Source of the DNA: Campylorhamphus procurvoides
Taxonomy: Eukaryota; Chordata; Aves; Passeriformes; Dendrocolaptidae
Direction of reading: 5' to 3'
Assembly (NCBI GenBank): GCA_013396655.1
Contig: WBMV01007622.1
Span: forward strand, 682,001-746,000
Length of the DNA: 64,000 nucleotides
Below the pieces are notes generated by a model that saw only the letters and a program-made list of their open reading frames with translations, was not told the DNA's origin and did not search any database. Of the stretch, positions 1-10,712 are shown in pieces; positions within the stretch are counted from its first letter, which is position 1; each line of letters opens with the position of its first letter. The position numbers were made by a program, and so were the translations under genes.

Positions 1-62
1 TTTTCCGTGATGTTAAGGATACCATCCTGCACGACAACCTCAAGCAGCTTATGTTACAGTGA
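1..62 (+). CDS. GNA13: G protein subunit alpha-13, C-terminal end (partial)
   Basis: The window opens inside the last coding exon. From base 3 the frame reads FRDVKDTILHDNLKQLMLQ and stops with TGA at 60-62; bases 1-2 finish the preceding codon. This is the C-terminal alpha5 helix that distinguishes G-alpha-13 from G-alpha-12, and it contacts the activated receptor. G-alpha-13 is a membrane-attached GTPase that couples GPCRs to RhoGEFs (ARHGEF1/11/12) and so to RhoA. The GTPase core lies left of the window. Identification rests on 19 residues, but these are highly specific. The gene runs rightwards, so its 3' end faces the 3' end of SLC16A6. Confidence 0.95.
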   Translation, partial: FRDVKDTILHDNLKQLMLQ

Positions 63-1327
63 TGTGCAAAAAGACATTTTGGTTGCAGTAACTCTTGTGT
101 GTTGGGTTCTTTTTTAACTAGAAGTTTACAGCAGGAGTAGAGAAATCCAGATCCTGGCAGACTTCTTGATATGTGGCTAAAAGCTGCTGCTGAACACATT
201 ATTGCCAATTTCTGCAGAAATTCAGGCTTAATCTCTTCCAGTGTAGCTTCAAGTTGACTCAAGTTGTAATTTTATAGACCTATGTCTAAGTTACCTGTAA
301 AGTGGTAAATTTGACCTTTTACCAACATGTATATTATCCTAGAAAATCCAGAATTCCAAGTCCAGACTTCCATGAAATTGTTGCAATTATTAGACTGTGG
401 CAGTAATTTGAGGGTGGGGTGGGGAGAAACTTTTCACATCTAACTTCATTATGAAGACTGTGATACCGTAGCTGACTTATGATTTCTCAGGTCTATTTTC
501 GGTTAGAAACCCCATCAATCCCTTGCTGGAATCATCCGTTCAGAGCACGGATTCCTGGGTGTAACCTACTTCCTGTTCAAGCATAAATCTTAGCCTTGGG
601 TTTGAATTGGAGATGCTTTAAAAATACTTAAAGTTGGGACCTTCAGACGTGTCTGGCAGGAAGTGCCAAGGGATTAGTGGTTGGCACAGTACACGGATTC
701 ACTCCGGTGCCATCTGTACGTCTTGGAGCCGTGGCAAAGCACAGAGCACTCTGAGCTGGTCCTCTGGACAGTCTGATGTGGGAAGGGGGAGCGAGCTCAG
801 CTTGTCTTTCAGATCTTCACTAACCAGGTGTTACACATAGGGAACCTGTTCTCGAAGCGCTTTAACTTAGCACTGGTTTCTTTGAATTCCCAGCTCCTTC
901 CAGGGTGCCTCCTCTGAGTCAGTAGCGTTTGGTGATGGAGAGAAGGACTTGCAAACCTAAGTGCCTCCTGTGTTCTGTCCTCCTCTGGTATTTTCAGTGG
1001 CCTTACGAGTTCCCAGCAGAGGCCTTGTGTAGCTGACACCGTGGAGATGAATGTTTTCTTCTGAAAAAATCAAACAAACAAACAAATGCGTGTCCCAGCA
1101 GAACCTGTTTCTGCTGATGAGGTTCTTTTTGAGACTTTCCAGTTGGGTCTAAGCAATCCTAAGTGTACTTGAGCCAAATATGTTGCACAGCATCTTCCAG
1201 AGTGCTGCTTGTAACTGTTTTACCCAAAGTTCCATTGCAGTTTTGTTTATTTTTTATTTTGGGAGGGGGGAGGTGTTGTTAGTGTTGCCATGTGATTAAA
1301 AGAAATAATAATAATAAAAATAGTGAA

Positions 1328-1333
1328 AATAAA
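1328..1333 (+). terminator. possible proximal polyadenylation signal of GNA13
   Basis: AATAAA preceded by an (ATA)n-rich run. Use would give a 3' UTR of about 1.3 kb. No strong GT-rich downstream element is evident, so this is tentative. Confidence 0.3.
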
Positions 1334-4011
1334 GCAATGCTCACGTACCCCATGACACGCTGCGAAATGAGAGTGAGCTTTTGAGCTTGTGTTTTAAGGA
1401 TTAGTGGGGCTACCATGTTTCCCCCAGCCTGTAGTGTCACCTGGGCAGTTCATCTGCCACTTTGCCCAGTGGAACCAATTCCTGTGGATCTTGATGGTGG
1501 CCAATCCTTCAGTGAATTTCCATTCACATCCCATGCACGTGGCGAGCGGTGGGACGTGCTGTCCCTGCTAGGACATAGGAAAGCTGCCTGTCTCCTGAAC
1601 TTAGCCTTTACTTACTGTGATTGGAAGTTGTATTAACATCTCTGTACCTCGGTCTCCTGGCAGCAGGAAGGGAGTAGTGTATTTTTATTTAGTTAGGTGC
1701 TTTGAAAGACCTCTATTTTTTTATCTCATCCAATGAATAGTCATAGGTTAGTCTGCGATTCTGGTGATCAGGCACTCTTTTGGGAGGAAAGAACTTGGAA
1801 AAGAGCTTGGGAGAAGTCACAGTGCAGAATCTAAGCATAATCCTGAAGTCTGGATGCAGCACTGATGTCAGGAGGATTAATAGAATCTTAGATGGGGATA
1901 TTTAATGTAGATTTTGCCTCTTTACTGGGCATGGATTATTTCTGATGTGGTGAGTTCATTTGTGAGCAATTCAAAGAAGGAGGATGAGCTAGAGACCTCA
2001 GGAAAGATGTGATCTCTTTCAAGGACATGCCTGTGATCGGAGCAGAAGTTCTTAATTTTGCTCTTTGGAGAAGGATAATGGTTGGTTTGGTTGGGCTGGG
2101 AGTGCTCTATGAGCAGACACAAACCTGGTAGCCCCAAGTCCAGTGTTGGAAAGCAGAAACTGAACAAATCCATGCCCTTGGTTGTCAATAAGAAGAGGAG
2201 TTTGGTTGGTTTTTTCCTTTGCTGACAGTTGTCTGAACAAGTTTCTTTTCAAAAAAGAGACCTCTGATTAAAACAATTAACTTGGAGAGGTCTGCAATAT
2301 GTGCTTTGGAGGATGTCAGACCAGATGACTGCAGAAAAGACTAAAGACTGGTAGTGAATGACAGGAAGATTACCAGGGATTTGTCTAAACAGATCTATGT
2401 AAAATATTATTTTTGTGTCAAGTGACCTGTTAATTTACTGAAGATCCTCCAAACTGATGTCAGCCTAAGGATGCAACCAGGATCACCAGGGCACTGGGCC
2501 TTTCTGACCTTAGCTAAAGTGGGGATAATACTCAGCAGCTTCTCCCCTGAACCACCACAGAAATCCCCAGTTTTACTCCTTTTGGATCACTCTCCCTATG
2601 AACCCCAGGGCCCTGTAAGAGAGCAAGGGGGACCCCAGTGCTGGGTCACTTGCAGGCCCTGGTAGATAAGCACTATATAAATCTCAGGCAGAAATGAATT
2701 GATTTAATGAAATAACTGAGTCAAATCACTTGGGTTTCCCACTCCTTGTGCTTGGGAGGGGTGAGGCAACACACCTGGATGTACCTGTTTACACGGTTCC
2801 TGTGTTAACACACAGCCAAAAACCCCAAATCAGCACCCTTGGCCCTCTCCAGACTCACTCTGCATTTGCTCCCTGAACAGAGCGCAGCATGGACGGTTGT
2901 ATTTCCTTTTAGATTTGCTTCTAAAAATCATTTATAGCAAGGTATAACTTGGGGACAAGGAACCAAACAAGTGACAGTTGTCTAGTGGGAGTGAAGCTTC
3001 CTTGTGGAAACCAGTCTGTGGTACGAGGTTTGGGATGTGTTTCTAGTGCAGATGGGAAAGCAGGTAGAAAATCCAAGTTTTCCAGAAAATCATGTTTCCC
3101 TAAGTTTCTTAGTTCTCTGCTAGAGTGAGCTCTGTTCAAAAGATCACTGACCCTATGGAGATAAACCACTGTCTTGTACAACCTCCCTGTACTTGAAGGT
3201 GAAATTGGTGTTTTAGTGGCTGTTCCCTGCTGCAGGGTGTTACAACTGAGATGACTGATACCTAAAAACTGTGGCTGTTCATCAGGGCTTGAAAAATTTT
3301 ACTCTTTTTTTTTTTAATATATTGTCTGTGGGAGTGTAAGCCATCAGTTTGTGTGAAACTTCAGCTTTCTTCTGGAATAACTGCTCTTGAAGTCAAGTTG
3401 ATCTTGGAGGCTGTTTATTGGACTCTTTGTAAGTAGCTTTAAATTTTGCCCATCAGCAGATTGATCAGATTGGGTGGGTGTTTGAGGCTGCCTGAGCCTT
3501 GGCTGGGGCCACCATTCCTGGGTGTGTGTCCAGCAGAACCACCCCCTGGGGATTCTTCTTCCAGGACAGTTGCAGAAGGTTCATTTTCCACCACCACTCC
3601 TGTCCCAAACCCATCCAGAGTCTCCTGCCAGTTGTTCACCACTTCACTTTACAGGTTTTGTCTCTTTGATGGTACCATTAACATAGATTTTTTTAATTTC
3701 ACAGCATTGCAATATAGTGCCATTTTGCAATTTCTTTGCGTTGTACTTGAAAATAAGTTGAATTGCAGACTATTTAAAACTGCTTTCCTGCGCTTCCAGT
3801 AGCAGTGAGAGCTTACCTTACGTGAAGCCTTTATGTAAAAATATATTTTGTAACAACCTCATTAGATCTTTAACAAAACCAAGATTTGTATTAGCTTTGT
3901 ATAAATGTTTGTGGCTTACGATTTTATATGTTGTTTAACTTTTTATAAACTTTCCAGGGACTACTTTTTATTGTAAATTTTTTTTTCTCCTTGCTTTAGT
4001 TTAAGATTGGC

Positions 4012-4017
4012 AATAAA
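4012..4017 (+). terminator. polyadenylation signal of GNA13 (upstream of the distal pair)
   Basis: AATAAA in CAATAAATTA, 181 bases before the last signal. The two could give closely spaced alternative ends. Confidence 0.45.
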
Positions 4018-4192
4018 TTATTTCTAAGGGAGGTCTTAGAAGAAAAAGCATCACTTCCTTTTTATAAAACGGTTAAATTGATCCATAGTTTAAAACCTTA
4101 CACTTGCTTGTACATTGCTCTGTACATACTCTCCAAAAGTGTTGCCTTTCAGCTATTAATATTTGCCTTGTGTACAAAAATTACTGACGATG

Positions 4193-4198
4193 AATAAA
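4193..4198 (+). terminator. distal polyadenylation signal of GNA13
   Basis: AATAAA followed within 20 bases by the GT-rich run CGTGGTGGTGTGAGG, a typical downstream element. This marks the likely end of the transcript near 4215. Confidence 0.7.
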
Positions 4199-5283
4199 CA
4201 TATACAGCCTCGTGGTGGTGTGAGGAAATCATCTTTTCCAAATTAATAATGAGTGGAGGCAGCCAGCTGACTTTTTTCAGTGGTTGGCAAAGGTCAGCTG
4301 GTTTGCTCCTGCCACATCTTGTGTTTCAAATAAAATATGTAAGAGTCAAGCAAGTTCTCTGCTAAAAGGGCTCCTCCAGGTTCTGCTTGGCCTGATGACT
4401 TTGTCCCCGACAGGGAGGCACCAGGAAAATGCTGACTCGCATCTGACAGCCAGTTTGGTGCTCAATATTTAAAATATTGATGGCACTTGGGTGTGTTCTG
4501 CGACAAGGCTCTATGAATTATGGATTTGGGTATTGCAGAGTTGATTTCCTTATGTTTTTGAGCCCTTCTCCAACTAAGCCTCCTGGAGAAACAGGTCACT
4601 GGCTGCAATGTGGAGCAGTATTTTGCAGCAAAACATTGATTTCTCCTTGTCAGTTTTTATAGGCCTGAGATGCTTTGTTTTCCACAACAGCCCTCGCATT
4701 TGGCCGGCATGCTGTGGACACTAAATCCCTGGAAATACACAACCCAAGTCAGCCTTGTTTATAGAGTTAGTGCTCAGCATTAGCATTTGTCTTGCTAATG
4801 GGGATACAGGAGCTGTGGGAGTTCTCAGGAGTGTGAATGTTGCTGTGTGTGGGTTGGAACCTGAGCACTCTCCTGGCTCTTGTTGTGGGGGTCAGAGTGT
4901 GGGGGAAGGAGCCACCTCTGCTCACTCAAGTTAAATCCCTGCCACATCCTGGGAACCTAAACCAGCTCCATGATGCACTTTGGATTCCAGGTCCTGCCTG
5001 TCCTGGGGAAACTGTTTCTGAGGAATCACCACCTCATCTCTTGGTGACTTTTTCAGCTGAGTACAGTTTGTGATGTTGCTCTGACATTGAAATCCATCTC
5101 TTCAGGGTTTGTTCTTTTTATTGCATCCTGTTTCCTGAGGTGCCCCCAGCCACCTGAGGAGTGGAACTAAAGCCATCTAGAACTCAACAGATTGTGTTTG
5201 TTGGGTTTTTAATCCAAATAAAACAAGTGTACCTGCACCACTTTAACTTGGGCTTCTAGTTAAGCTCTTGTTGACTACAGCTC

Positions 5284-5388
5284 TGAGCAACCTGGTCTTG
5301 TGGGAGATGTCCCTTGTGCATGGCAGGGGGTTGGAACTGGAGGAGCTTTAAGGTCCCTTCCAGTCCAGCCCATTCCATGGTTCTCTGG
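5284..5388 (+). repeat. CR1 retroposon 3' tail fragment
   Basis: Degenerate copy of the CR1 3' end: GAGCAACCTGGTC, then a GTCCCT..GCATGGCAGG block, then TTGGAACTGG..TTTAAGGTCCCTTCC and a decayed ATTCTATG-type terminus. Only about 105 bases are retained, as is typical for 5'-truncated CR1 insertions in birds. Confidence 0.8.
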
Positions 5389-6904
5389 TGATGCTACAGA
5401 GATGGGTTAGTGGTGTTGGAGCATCCAGCAGTACCTCACAGGCTCTGAGAACCTGGAGACACTGAAATGCTGGGGGCTGAAGTGATGCGAAGGGCTGAAG
5501 TGGGAGGGAACCTGTTCCAGGATTGGTGTGAGCAAGTGGAGTTTCTCACATTCACAGCTCCTTTGATTTAACAAAACACCTCTTTGCACGTTCTGAATGT
5601 AGGGTGGGTGTTGGAGCCTCTTCCTTCCTGTTAAAGTCATTCAGTGATTACACAATAGCTGAGAGGAATGAGCAGAACTGGAGTGGGGCTGTGCCCAAAG
5701 TGTCCCTGAGTGCCCCCAACCTTGGTGCTGTTCTGAGAGGGGCTGACCACTGAGCTGTGCACTGAGGGAGAAGGGCTGAGGAGTCAGGCAAGCAGAGCCT
5801 GGGCATTCCAGAGCCCTTGGGGGTTGCAGCTGGAGAGGGGACAGGAGTCTGCACTGGCCCAGACCATGCTGGGTTTTCCCTCTAAAGCAAAAAAAGGTGA
5901 TGGCATTGAGGTTCTTCTGGTACCTAATCCACTGATTGGTTGTGTCTTCCATAGAAGCTGAGATGTTTTCACTGTGTGTGAAATGGGAATTACAGATTAA
6001 TAAGAAGGATGCAGATATCCCAAGTCCTACAATAGGGTATTTGTGCCGAGCTTCAGATTCTCTTGGATTTCCTTTCTCTGCTTTCTTCCCTTGTGTTTTC
6101 ATGCACATGAGGGTCAAGACTTTGGTTCCTGCTGGAGTGCAGCTTCCACCAGCAGCAGCTTTCTGGGCTCTGGGGTTCTTGCTCACTGTGCCTCCTAAGA
6201 GAAGCTCCTGGAAGTTGTGAGTGATCCCTGCTCCAGGCTGTGAAATGCACCGTGGCAGAGCCCACTCTTAGCCCCGCTCAGTAATGAGGCTGCAGGTGGG
6301 TTGGAGATAAGGAATCCAAGCATCCCAACTGAGATGTGCAGTGAGAGGGGCACACAGTCCCTGCCCTGCTCAGCCCTGTGCAGGGAGCCAAGGGTTTGAT
6401 TAATTGCTGAGCACTGGATCTAACAAACCTGGATTTGGGGCAGGCTGCTGCCAGCAGAGCTCTGCTGAAGTGCTTCCAGCTCCATGGGGAGGTTAATATT
6501 TAAAGCCTGAGCCCTCTCAGGCACTGGCTGTGAGCAGCAGGTCGTGTTTGCTGCTCCTCGGGCAGGGAGGGCTTCGAGGCACTGCAGGGTAAGGCAGGAA
6601 CATGTTTGTCAGCACATCCAGTAAGTGAATAAATCCCATTTCTCTGCCTGGATGGCTGGAAACATGGTGAACTCAGTAAGATGATGCTGATCAGTGCAGA
6701 CTGGTTTTTATTAATTTAGGGCTTGCAGAGCAGGGGGAAGCACAAGACTCCATGCATCCAGAGGTATCCAAAGTGAGCTTTTCCCACTCCCTACTCCAGT
6801 ATTCAGTGTAGTGGGTCTTGCCTATATAAAAGATGCTGTCTCCCTTCTCAGGATTCCCCCCATCAACAGGCAGCATAGCTTAGAGCCCAAATCCCTGTCT
6901 GATA

Positions 6905-7142
6905 CCCGAGGGAATGGCCTGGAGTTGTGTCAGGGCAGGGTCAGGTGGGATTTCAGGAGAAGGTTCTTCCCCCAGAGGGTGGTGGGCACTGACCAGGCTC
7001 CCCAGGGCAGTGGGCACAGCCCCAAGGCTGCCAGAGCTCCAGGAGGGTTGGGATGATGCTCTGGGGCACAGGGGGTGACTCCTGGGGGTGGTTCTTGTGG
7101 GTCCCTTCCAACTCAGCTATTCTGTGGTTCTGTGGTTCTCTC
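6905..7142 (+). repeat. CR1 retroposon 3' fragment
   Basis: Contains the block GGAGAAGGTTCTTCCCCCAG, AGGGTGGTGGGCACTGACC, CTGCCAGAGCTCCAGGAGG and a terminal GGTCCCTTCCAACTCAGC followed by two TTCTGTGG units. The copy at 26763-27030 shares most of these blocks on the opposite strand, so both belong to one CR1 subfamily. Confidence 0.85.
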
Positions 7143-8439
7143 TGAGCCCAGCACCAGCCTTGGGTGGCTCTCAGCCAGGCTGCAGGTACTGTGCTGGCCT
7201 CTCTGGTGCTGCCTGCAGCCTGGAGGACAGTCAGCTTCTCTGATGTAGGAGACAGACACTCCTTGATCAGATCCAAAGGGGAAGCAGCCGTGGAAAAAGG
7301 GAAGAGGGACATCTATTTTAACATTCCTACTCCCCCAGATGGCCTTTGTGCTGGTTAGGGAATGAGTGACTGTTTCCAAGCTGACCATATACCATGTCAA
7401 TGATGTTTGTGGGATGGCACCAGCTGTGAATAGCTCGTCTCCCCGTGAGTAACTCACCCCCAGCACTCCCTGCATGGGGCTGTCCTGGCAGGGCCACAGC
7501 CAGGAGGGGGGATCAGCTCCCACATGAGGTTCCACTCTGAGCCCTCTGTGCACCCTCAGTCTGTGCATGGGACTTGTTTGTCGTTTTCAGCTTTTATTGA
7601 AAGAAAAGGCAGTATCCATAAATGATACAGATCGTCCTGGGGTTGCCTAGGCACGGTGTTTTGCATTTTTTCTATATGAGCTGGATTCTCTTTATTGATC
7701 CAAAGCCTAATGGTGGGAGTAGCTGTGAATTGATGACTCCCTCCTGCTGTAGCCTCCATTTTCCCTGAAGAAAAGGGAAGCAAACAAAAGCATTTCAGTT
7801 AAATCAGCATTTTCAAAGAGTTATTAACATCAGGATTTGCAGGGGGGCAAGTTGAGCAAGGCTTCAGCAGCATCAGCCTTCTTACATCATGTCTGGCATT
7901 TGCTAAAAATTGTCTAGAATTAAGGGGAAAACTTCCTCTTTTATTCCTGCAGATGAACCCACGCAGACTCTCCTCCCCCCTCTCTCTCATCCCCATTTAA
8001 AAATCTTGAAGGGAAAAGGTGATGCTTCTCATTTGATCCTTTCCTGTGCTCCACAAGCTGCCTGGGAAGGGGACACCAGCCTTGACATGACTCTGCAGCC
8101 AAAGCCATTGCAGCTCTCCTTCCCCCTCTGCTCCCACAGTCCCTCCCTGCTGATGGCATTGCATCTCTGCCCACAGCAGGAAACCTTTCTGCTGCTGCTT
8201 CTCTCACCTCTAACACTCAAGGTGAAATAACACTGAGCGCTATTTTTGCCAGCATGTGGCAAAACCCTAAATGCTCCTCTCATTGGCAGTGAAATGTTGG
8301 CTTTCATTGCACTGCAATAAAGCAGTGCAGAGTCATCCCTGCTGTTATCTGGGGATGCCACCGAGGGAAAGGAACATTCTTACACGTGCAAACATCATCA
8401 GCAGGTTTCCTTGTTCAGCTCAGGGACAGCACTGCAAGG

Positions 8440-8788
8440 AGCTAATTGTGGCCTTCCAGTCTCTGGAGGGAACCTACAAGAACGATGGAGAGACTATTTA
8501 CAAGGGCCTGGAGTGACAGGACAGAGGGAAATGGCTTCAAAGTGGCAGAGATCAGGGTTAGGTTTGATATTTGGAAGAAAGTCTTCCCTGTGAGGGTGGG
8601 CAGGCCCTGGCACAGGGTGCCCAGAGAAGCTGTGGCTGCCCCATCCCTGGGACTGTCCAAGGCCAGGTTGGACAGGGCTTGGAGCAACCTGGGCTGGTGG
8701 AAGTGTCCCTGCCCATGGCAGATGGTTGGAATGAGGTGATCTTTTAGGTCCCTTCCAACCCAGGCCATTGTATAGTTCTATGATTTCT
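8440..8788 (+). repeat. CR1 retroposon 3' fragment, the longest copy here
   Basis: About 350 bases: TTCCAGTCTCTGGAGGGAAC, ACTATTTACAAGGGCCTGG, GGCACAGGGTGCCCAGAGAA, GGCCAGGTTGGACAGGGCTT, TGTCCCTGCCCATGGCAG, AGGTCCCTTCCAACCCAGGC and a final TATAGTTCTATGATTTC. These match the internal and terminal CR1 consensus in sense orientation. The 5' end is truncated. Confidence 0.9.
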
Positions 8789-10311
8789 CCCTTTAGAAAC
8801 ACAACTCCAGTTGCCTGAACCAATCCCTTTGACACATGGAGAGCATCAGACATTCAATATTCAAATGAATTGCCAGAAGTAGCTCCTCTCTAAAAGCCTA
8901 GCAAGGTAGAGTGTTTTCTCCCCTCCTCACTGAGGCAGGAGAGGAATCTGAAAGGATGTGGCAGCCAGCCAGCCGTGCTTTCCACTCCACTCCTCTGGAC
9001 CCTGCATCGTTTGCTTGCAGCAAGACAAATGCCTGTGATGCTGCCAAAGAAAGGAGAACAGAGGAGGAAAACACACTCTGGCACCTTCTCTTCCTGCTGT
9101 GGCTCTCCTGGGAGGTGGAGGTGGGTGATTCCCCGAGCAGGTGGAGCCTCTTGTCCCTTGGATGAGAGTCACTGCCCACAGGGAGGGAATGTCCCTGGGA
9201 GCTGGCAACCCCAGGGGTCACCAGGAAGGAGAAAAAAGCACCTCCAGAGAGCAATCCTCAGCCTGGGGTGGTGTCCCAGGTGGGTGGGGTGAGTCACCCT
9301 GGAGAAGTGACCAGCCCAGCACTTGGGTGAGGCAAAACCCGGTCTGCTCCACACCTTTGTGCTCCAGTTCCCTGATAAGGAAGGGCAGGACGGTGTGAAC
9401 GAGATAGTGCAGAGCACTTGAGAGCCCTGGAGGAAAGTTCTTGACCATCTTCTTGCCGAGGGTGCTTTACAAGGCCCCCTTTGTGACAGGATTTCATCCC
9501 TCTCCACATTCACTTCTGTAAGTCACAACCCATTGCAGATAAACAGCCCCAGCTCTTGGCATTCATGTGGGATGTAACCCCACGTATTTTACAGTTCCTT
9601 AAAAGCAAAAGAACAACTAAACCATCTGAAACTAAACTGAACACTGAATGTCAACACTCTGTTTCCATAGCTGGAGTTCTTTGGCTCACACAATTCTTTA
9701 GCATAGGCTGGATTTTTTTCCTCCATGTTCTGGATTTCTGTTTGGGGAACACAAATGTCACCCCATCTTTATGTCCCAAACTGCTTGGGAAGAGCTCCTA
9801 GTGCAATGCTTATGGAAAACACTTCAGAGCTGAATGTATTAGGAAGAGAATCAGCAGATCTTTGCTCGACTTACCTGGTAAAATTATTCTCTGCACCCAG
9901 TTCTGTTTCAGCCCCATTCCAGTTTGAAGCTTCAGACCAAACGATTGTGGAGGAGCTGCAAGGTGAAGGGAGAACCATGATCCATGTTCATGGTCCTGTG
10001 CCACAATCTGAGCCCAGGATGGTTCCAGGAACATCTGAGCACTAAATATAACAGCCGTGCTCGCTCAGCAGCCTCGGGTTCAGCAGATCCCAGGCTACAG
10101 GACAGATCACACTGCCCCAAGGGGATGTGAAACTCAGTCCCTCAGCCTTCCAGGAATTCCAGGATCCCTCTTTTCCCTGGTTTATGTCTCTCTGAAATGG
10201 TTGAGAGAATAACGAAATTATCAGGGGACAAAAATAGAACATTAATGTGCGGATATTTGAACCATGGGCTTTACTCTTCCTCTATCTCCCAGCAAGCCTC
10301 AGTCGTGTTTG

Positions 10312-10712
10312 TAAAAGCTTGTCCCCACCCTGTGTGTCCCTGTCCTGCATGTCCCTGTCCTGTGTGCCCCCTCCTATATATCCCTACTCCGTGTGTCCCT
10401 GTCCAGTGTCTTTCTGTCCCATATGTCCCCATCCCGTGTGTCCCTACCCTGCATGTCCCTGTCCCACCTGTCCTTATCCCATATATCCCCATCCTGTATA
10501 TTCCTTTGCTGCATGTTCCTGTTCCATGTGTTCCCATTCCTCCTGTCCCCATCCTGTGTGTCCCCATCCCATATACCCCCATCCCACATATCCCCATCCC
10601 ATATATCCTCATCCCATATATCCCCATCCCATATATCCCAATCCCACATATCCCCATCCCATATATCCTCATCCCATATATCCCTATCCCGTGTATCCCT
10701 GTCCAGCTGCAG
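10312..10712. repeat. 15-bp minisatellite with a 60-bp higher-order unit
   Basis: About 26 tandem units of a 15-mer, CCCCATCCCATATAT in the younger half and CCCTGTCCTGTGTGT-like in the older, diverged half. Positions 10577-10636 and 10637-10696 carry the same order of four unit variants, which shows a recent 60-bp duplication. Because 15 is a multiple of three, the reading frames stay open on both strands. This produces the long proline/isoleucine-rich frames, which are not genes. Confidence 0.9.

Larger units (their letters stand above)
63..4215 (+). other. GNA13: GNA13 3' untranslated region
   Basis: AT-rich, CpG-poor sequence follows the stop codon without coding signal or retroposons until AATAAA at 4193-4198. 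The length of about 4.1 kb suits the long 3' UTR known for GNA13. The last 500 bases are rich in ATTTA-like and TTTTATA stretches. Frames in this stretch are short and do not resemble known proteins. The end point is inferred from the signal. Confidence 0.75.

Noticed and set aside
5641..6186. 181-codon minus-strand frame
   Set aside because: Overlapping frames are open in the same stretch, with no recognisable domain; considered chance.
10312..10712. Regularly spaced repeat resembling a CRISPR array
   Set aside because: Units are contiguous with no unique spacers, and the genome is vertebrate.
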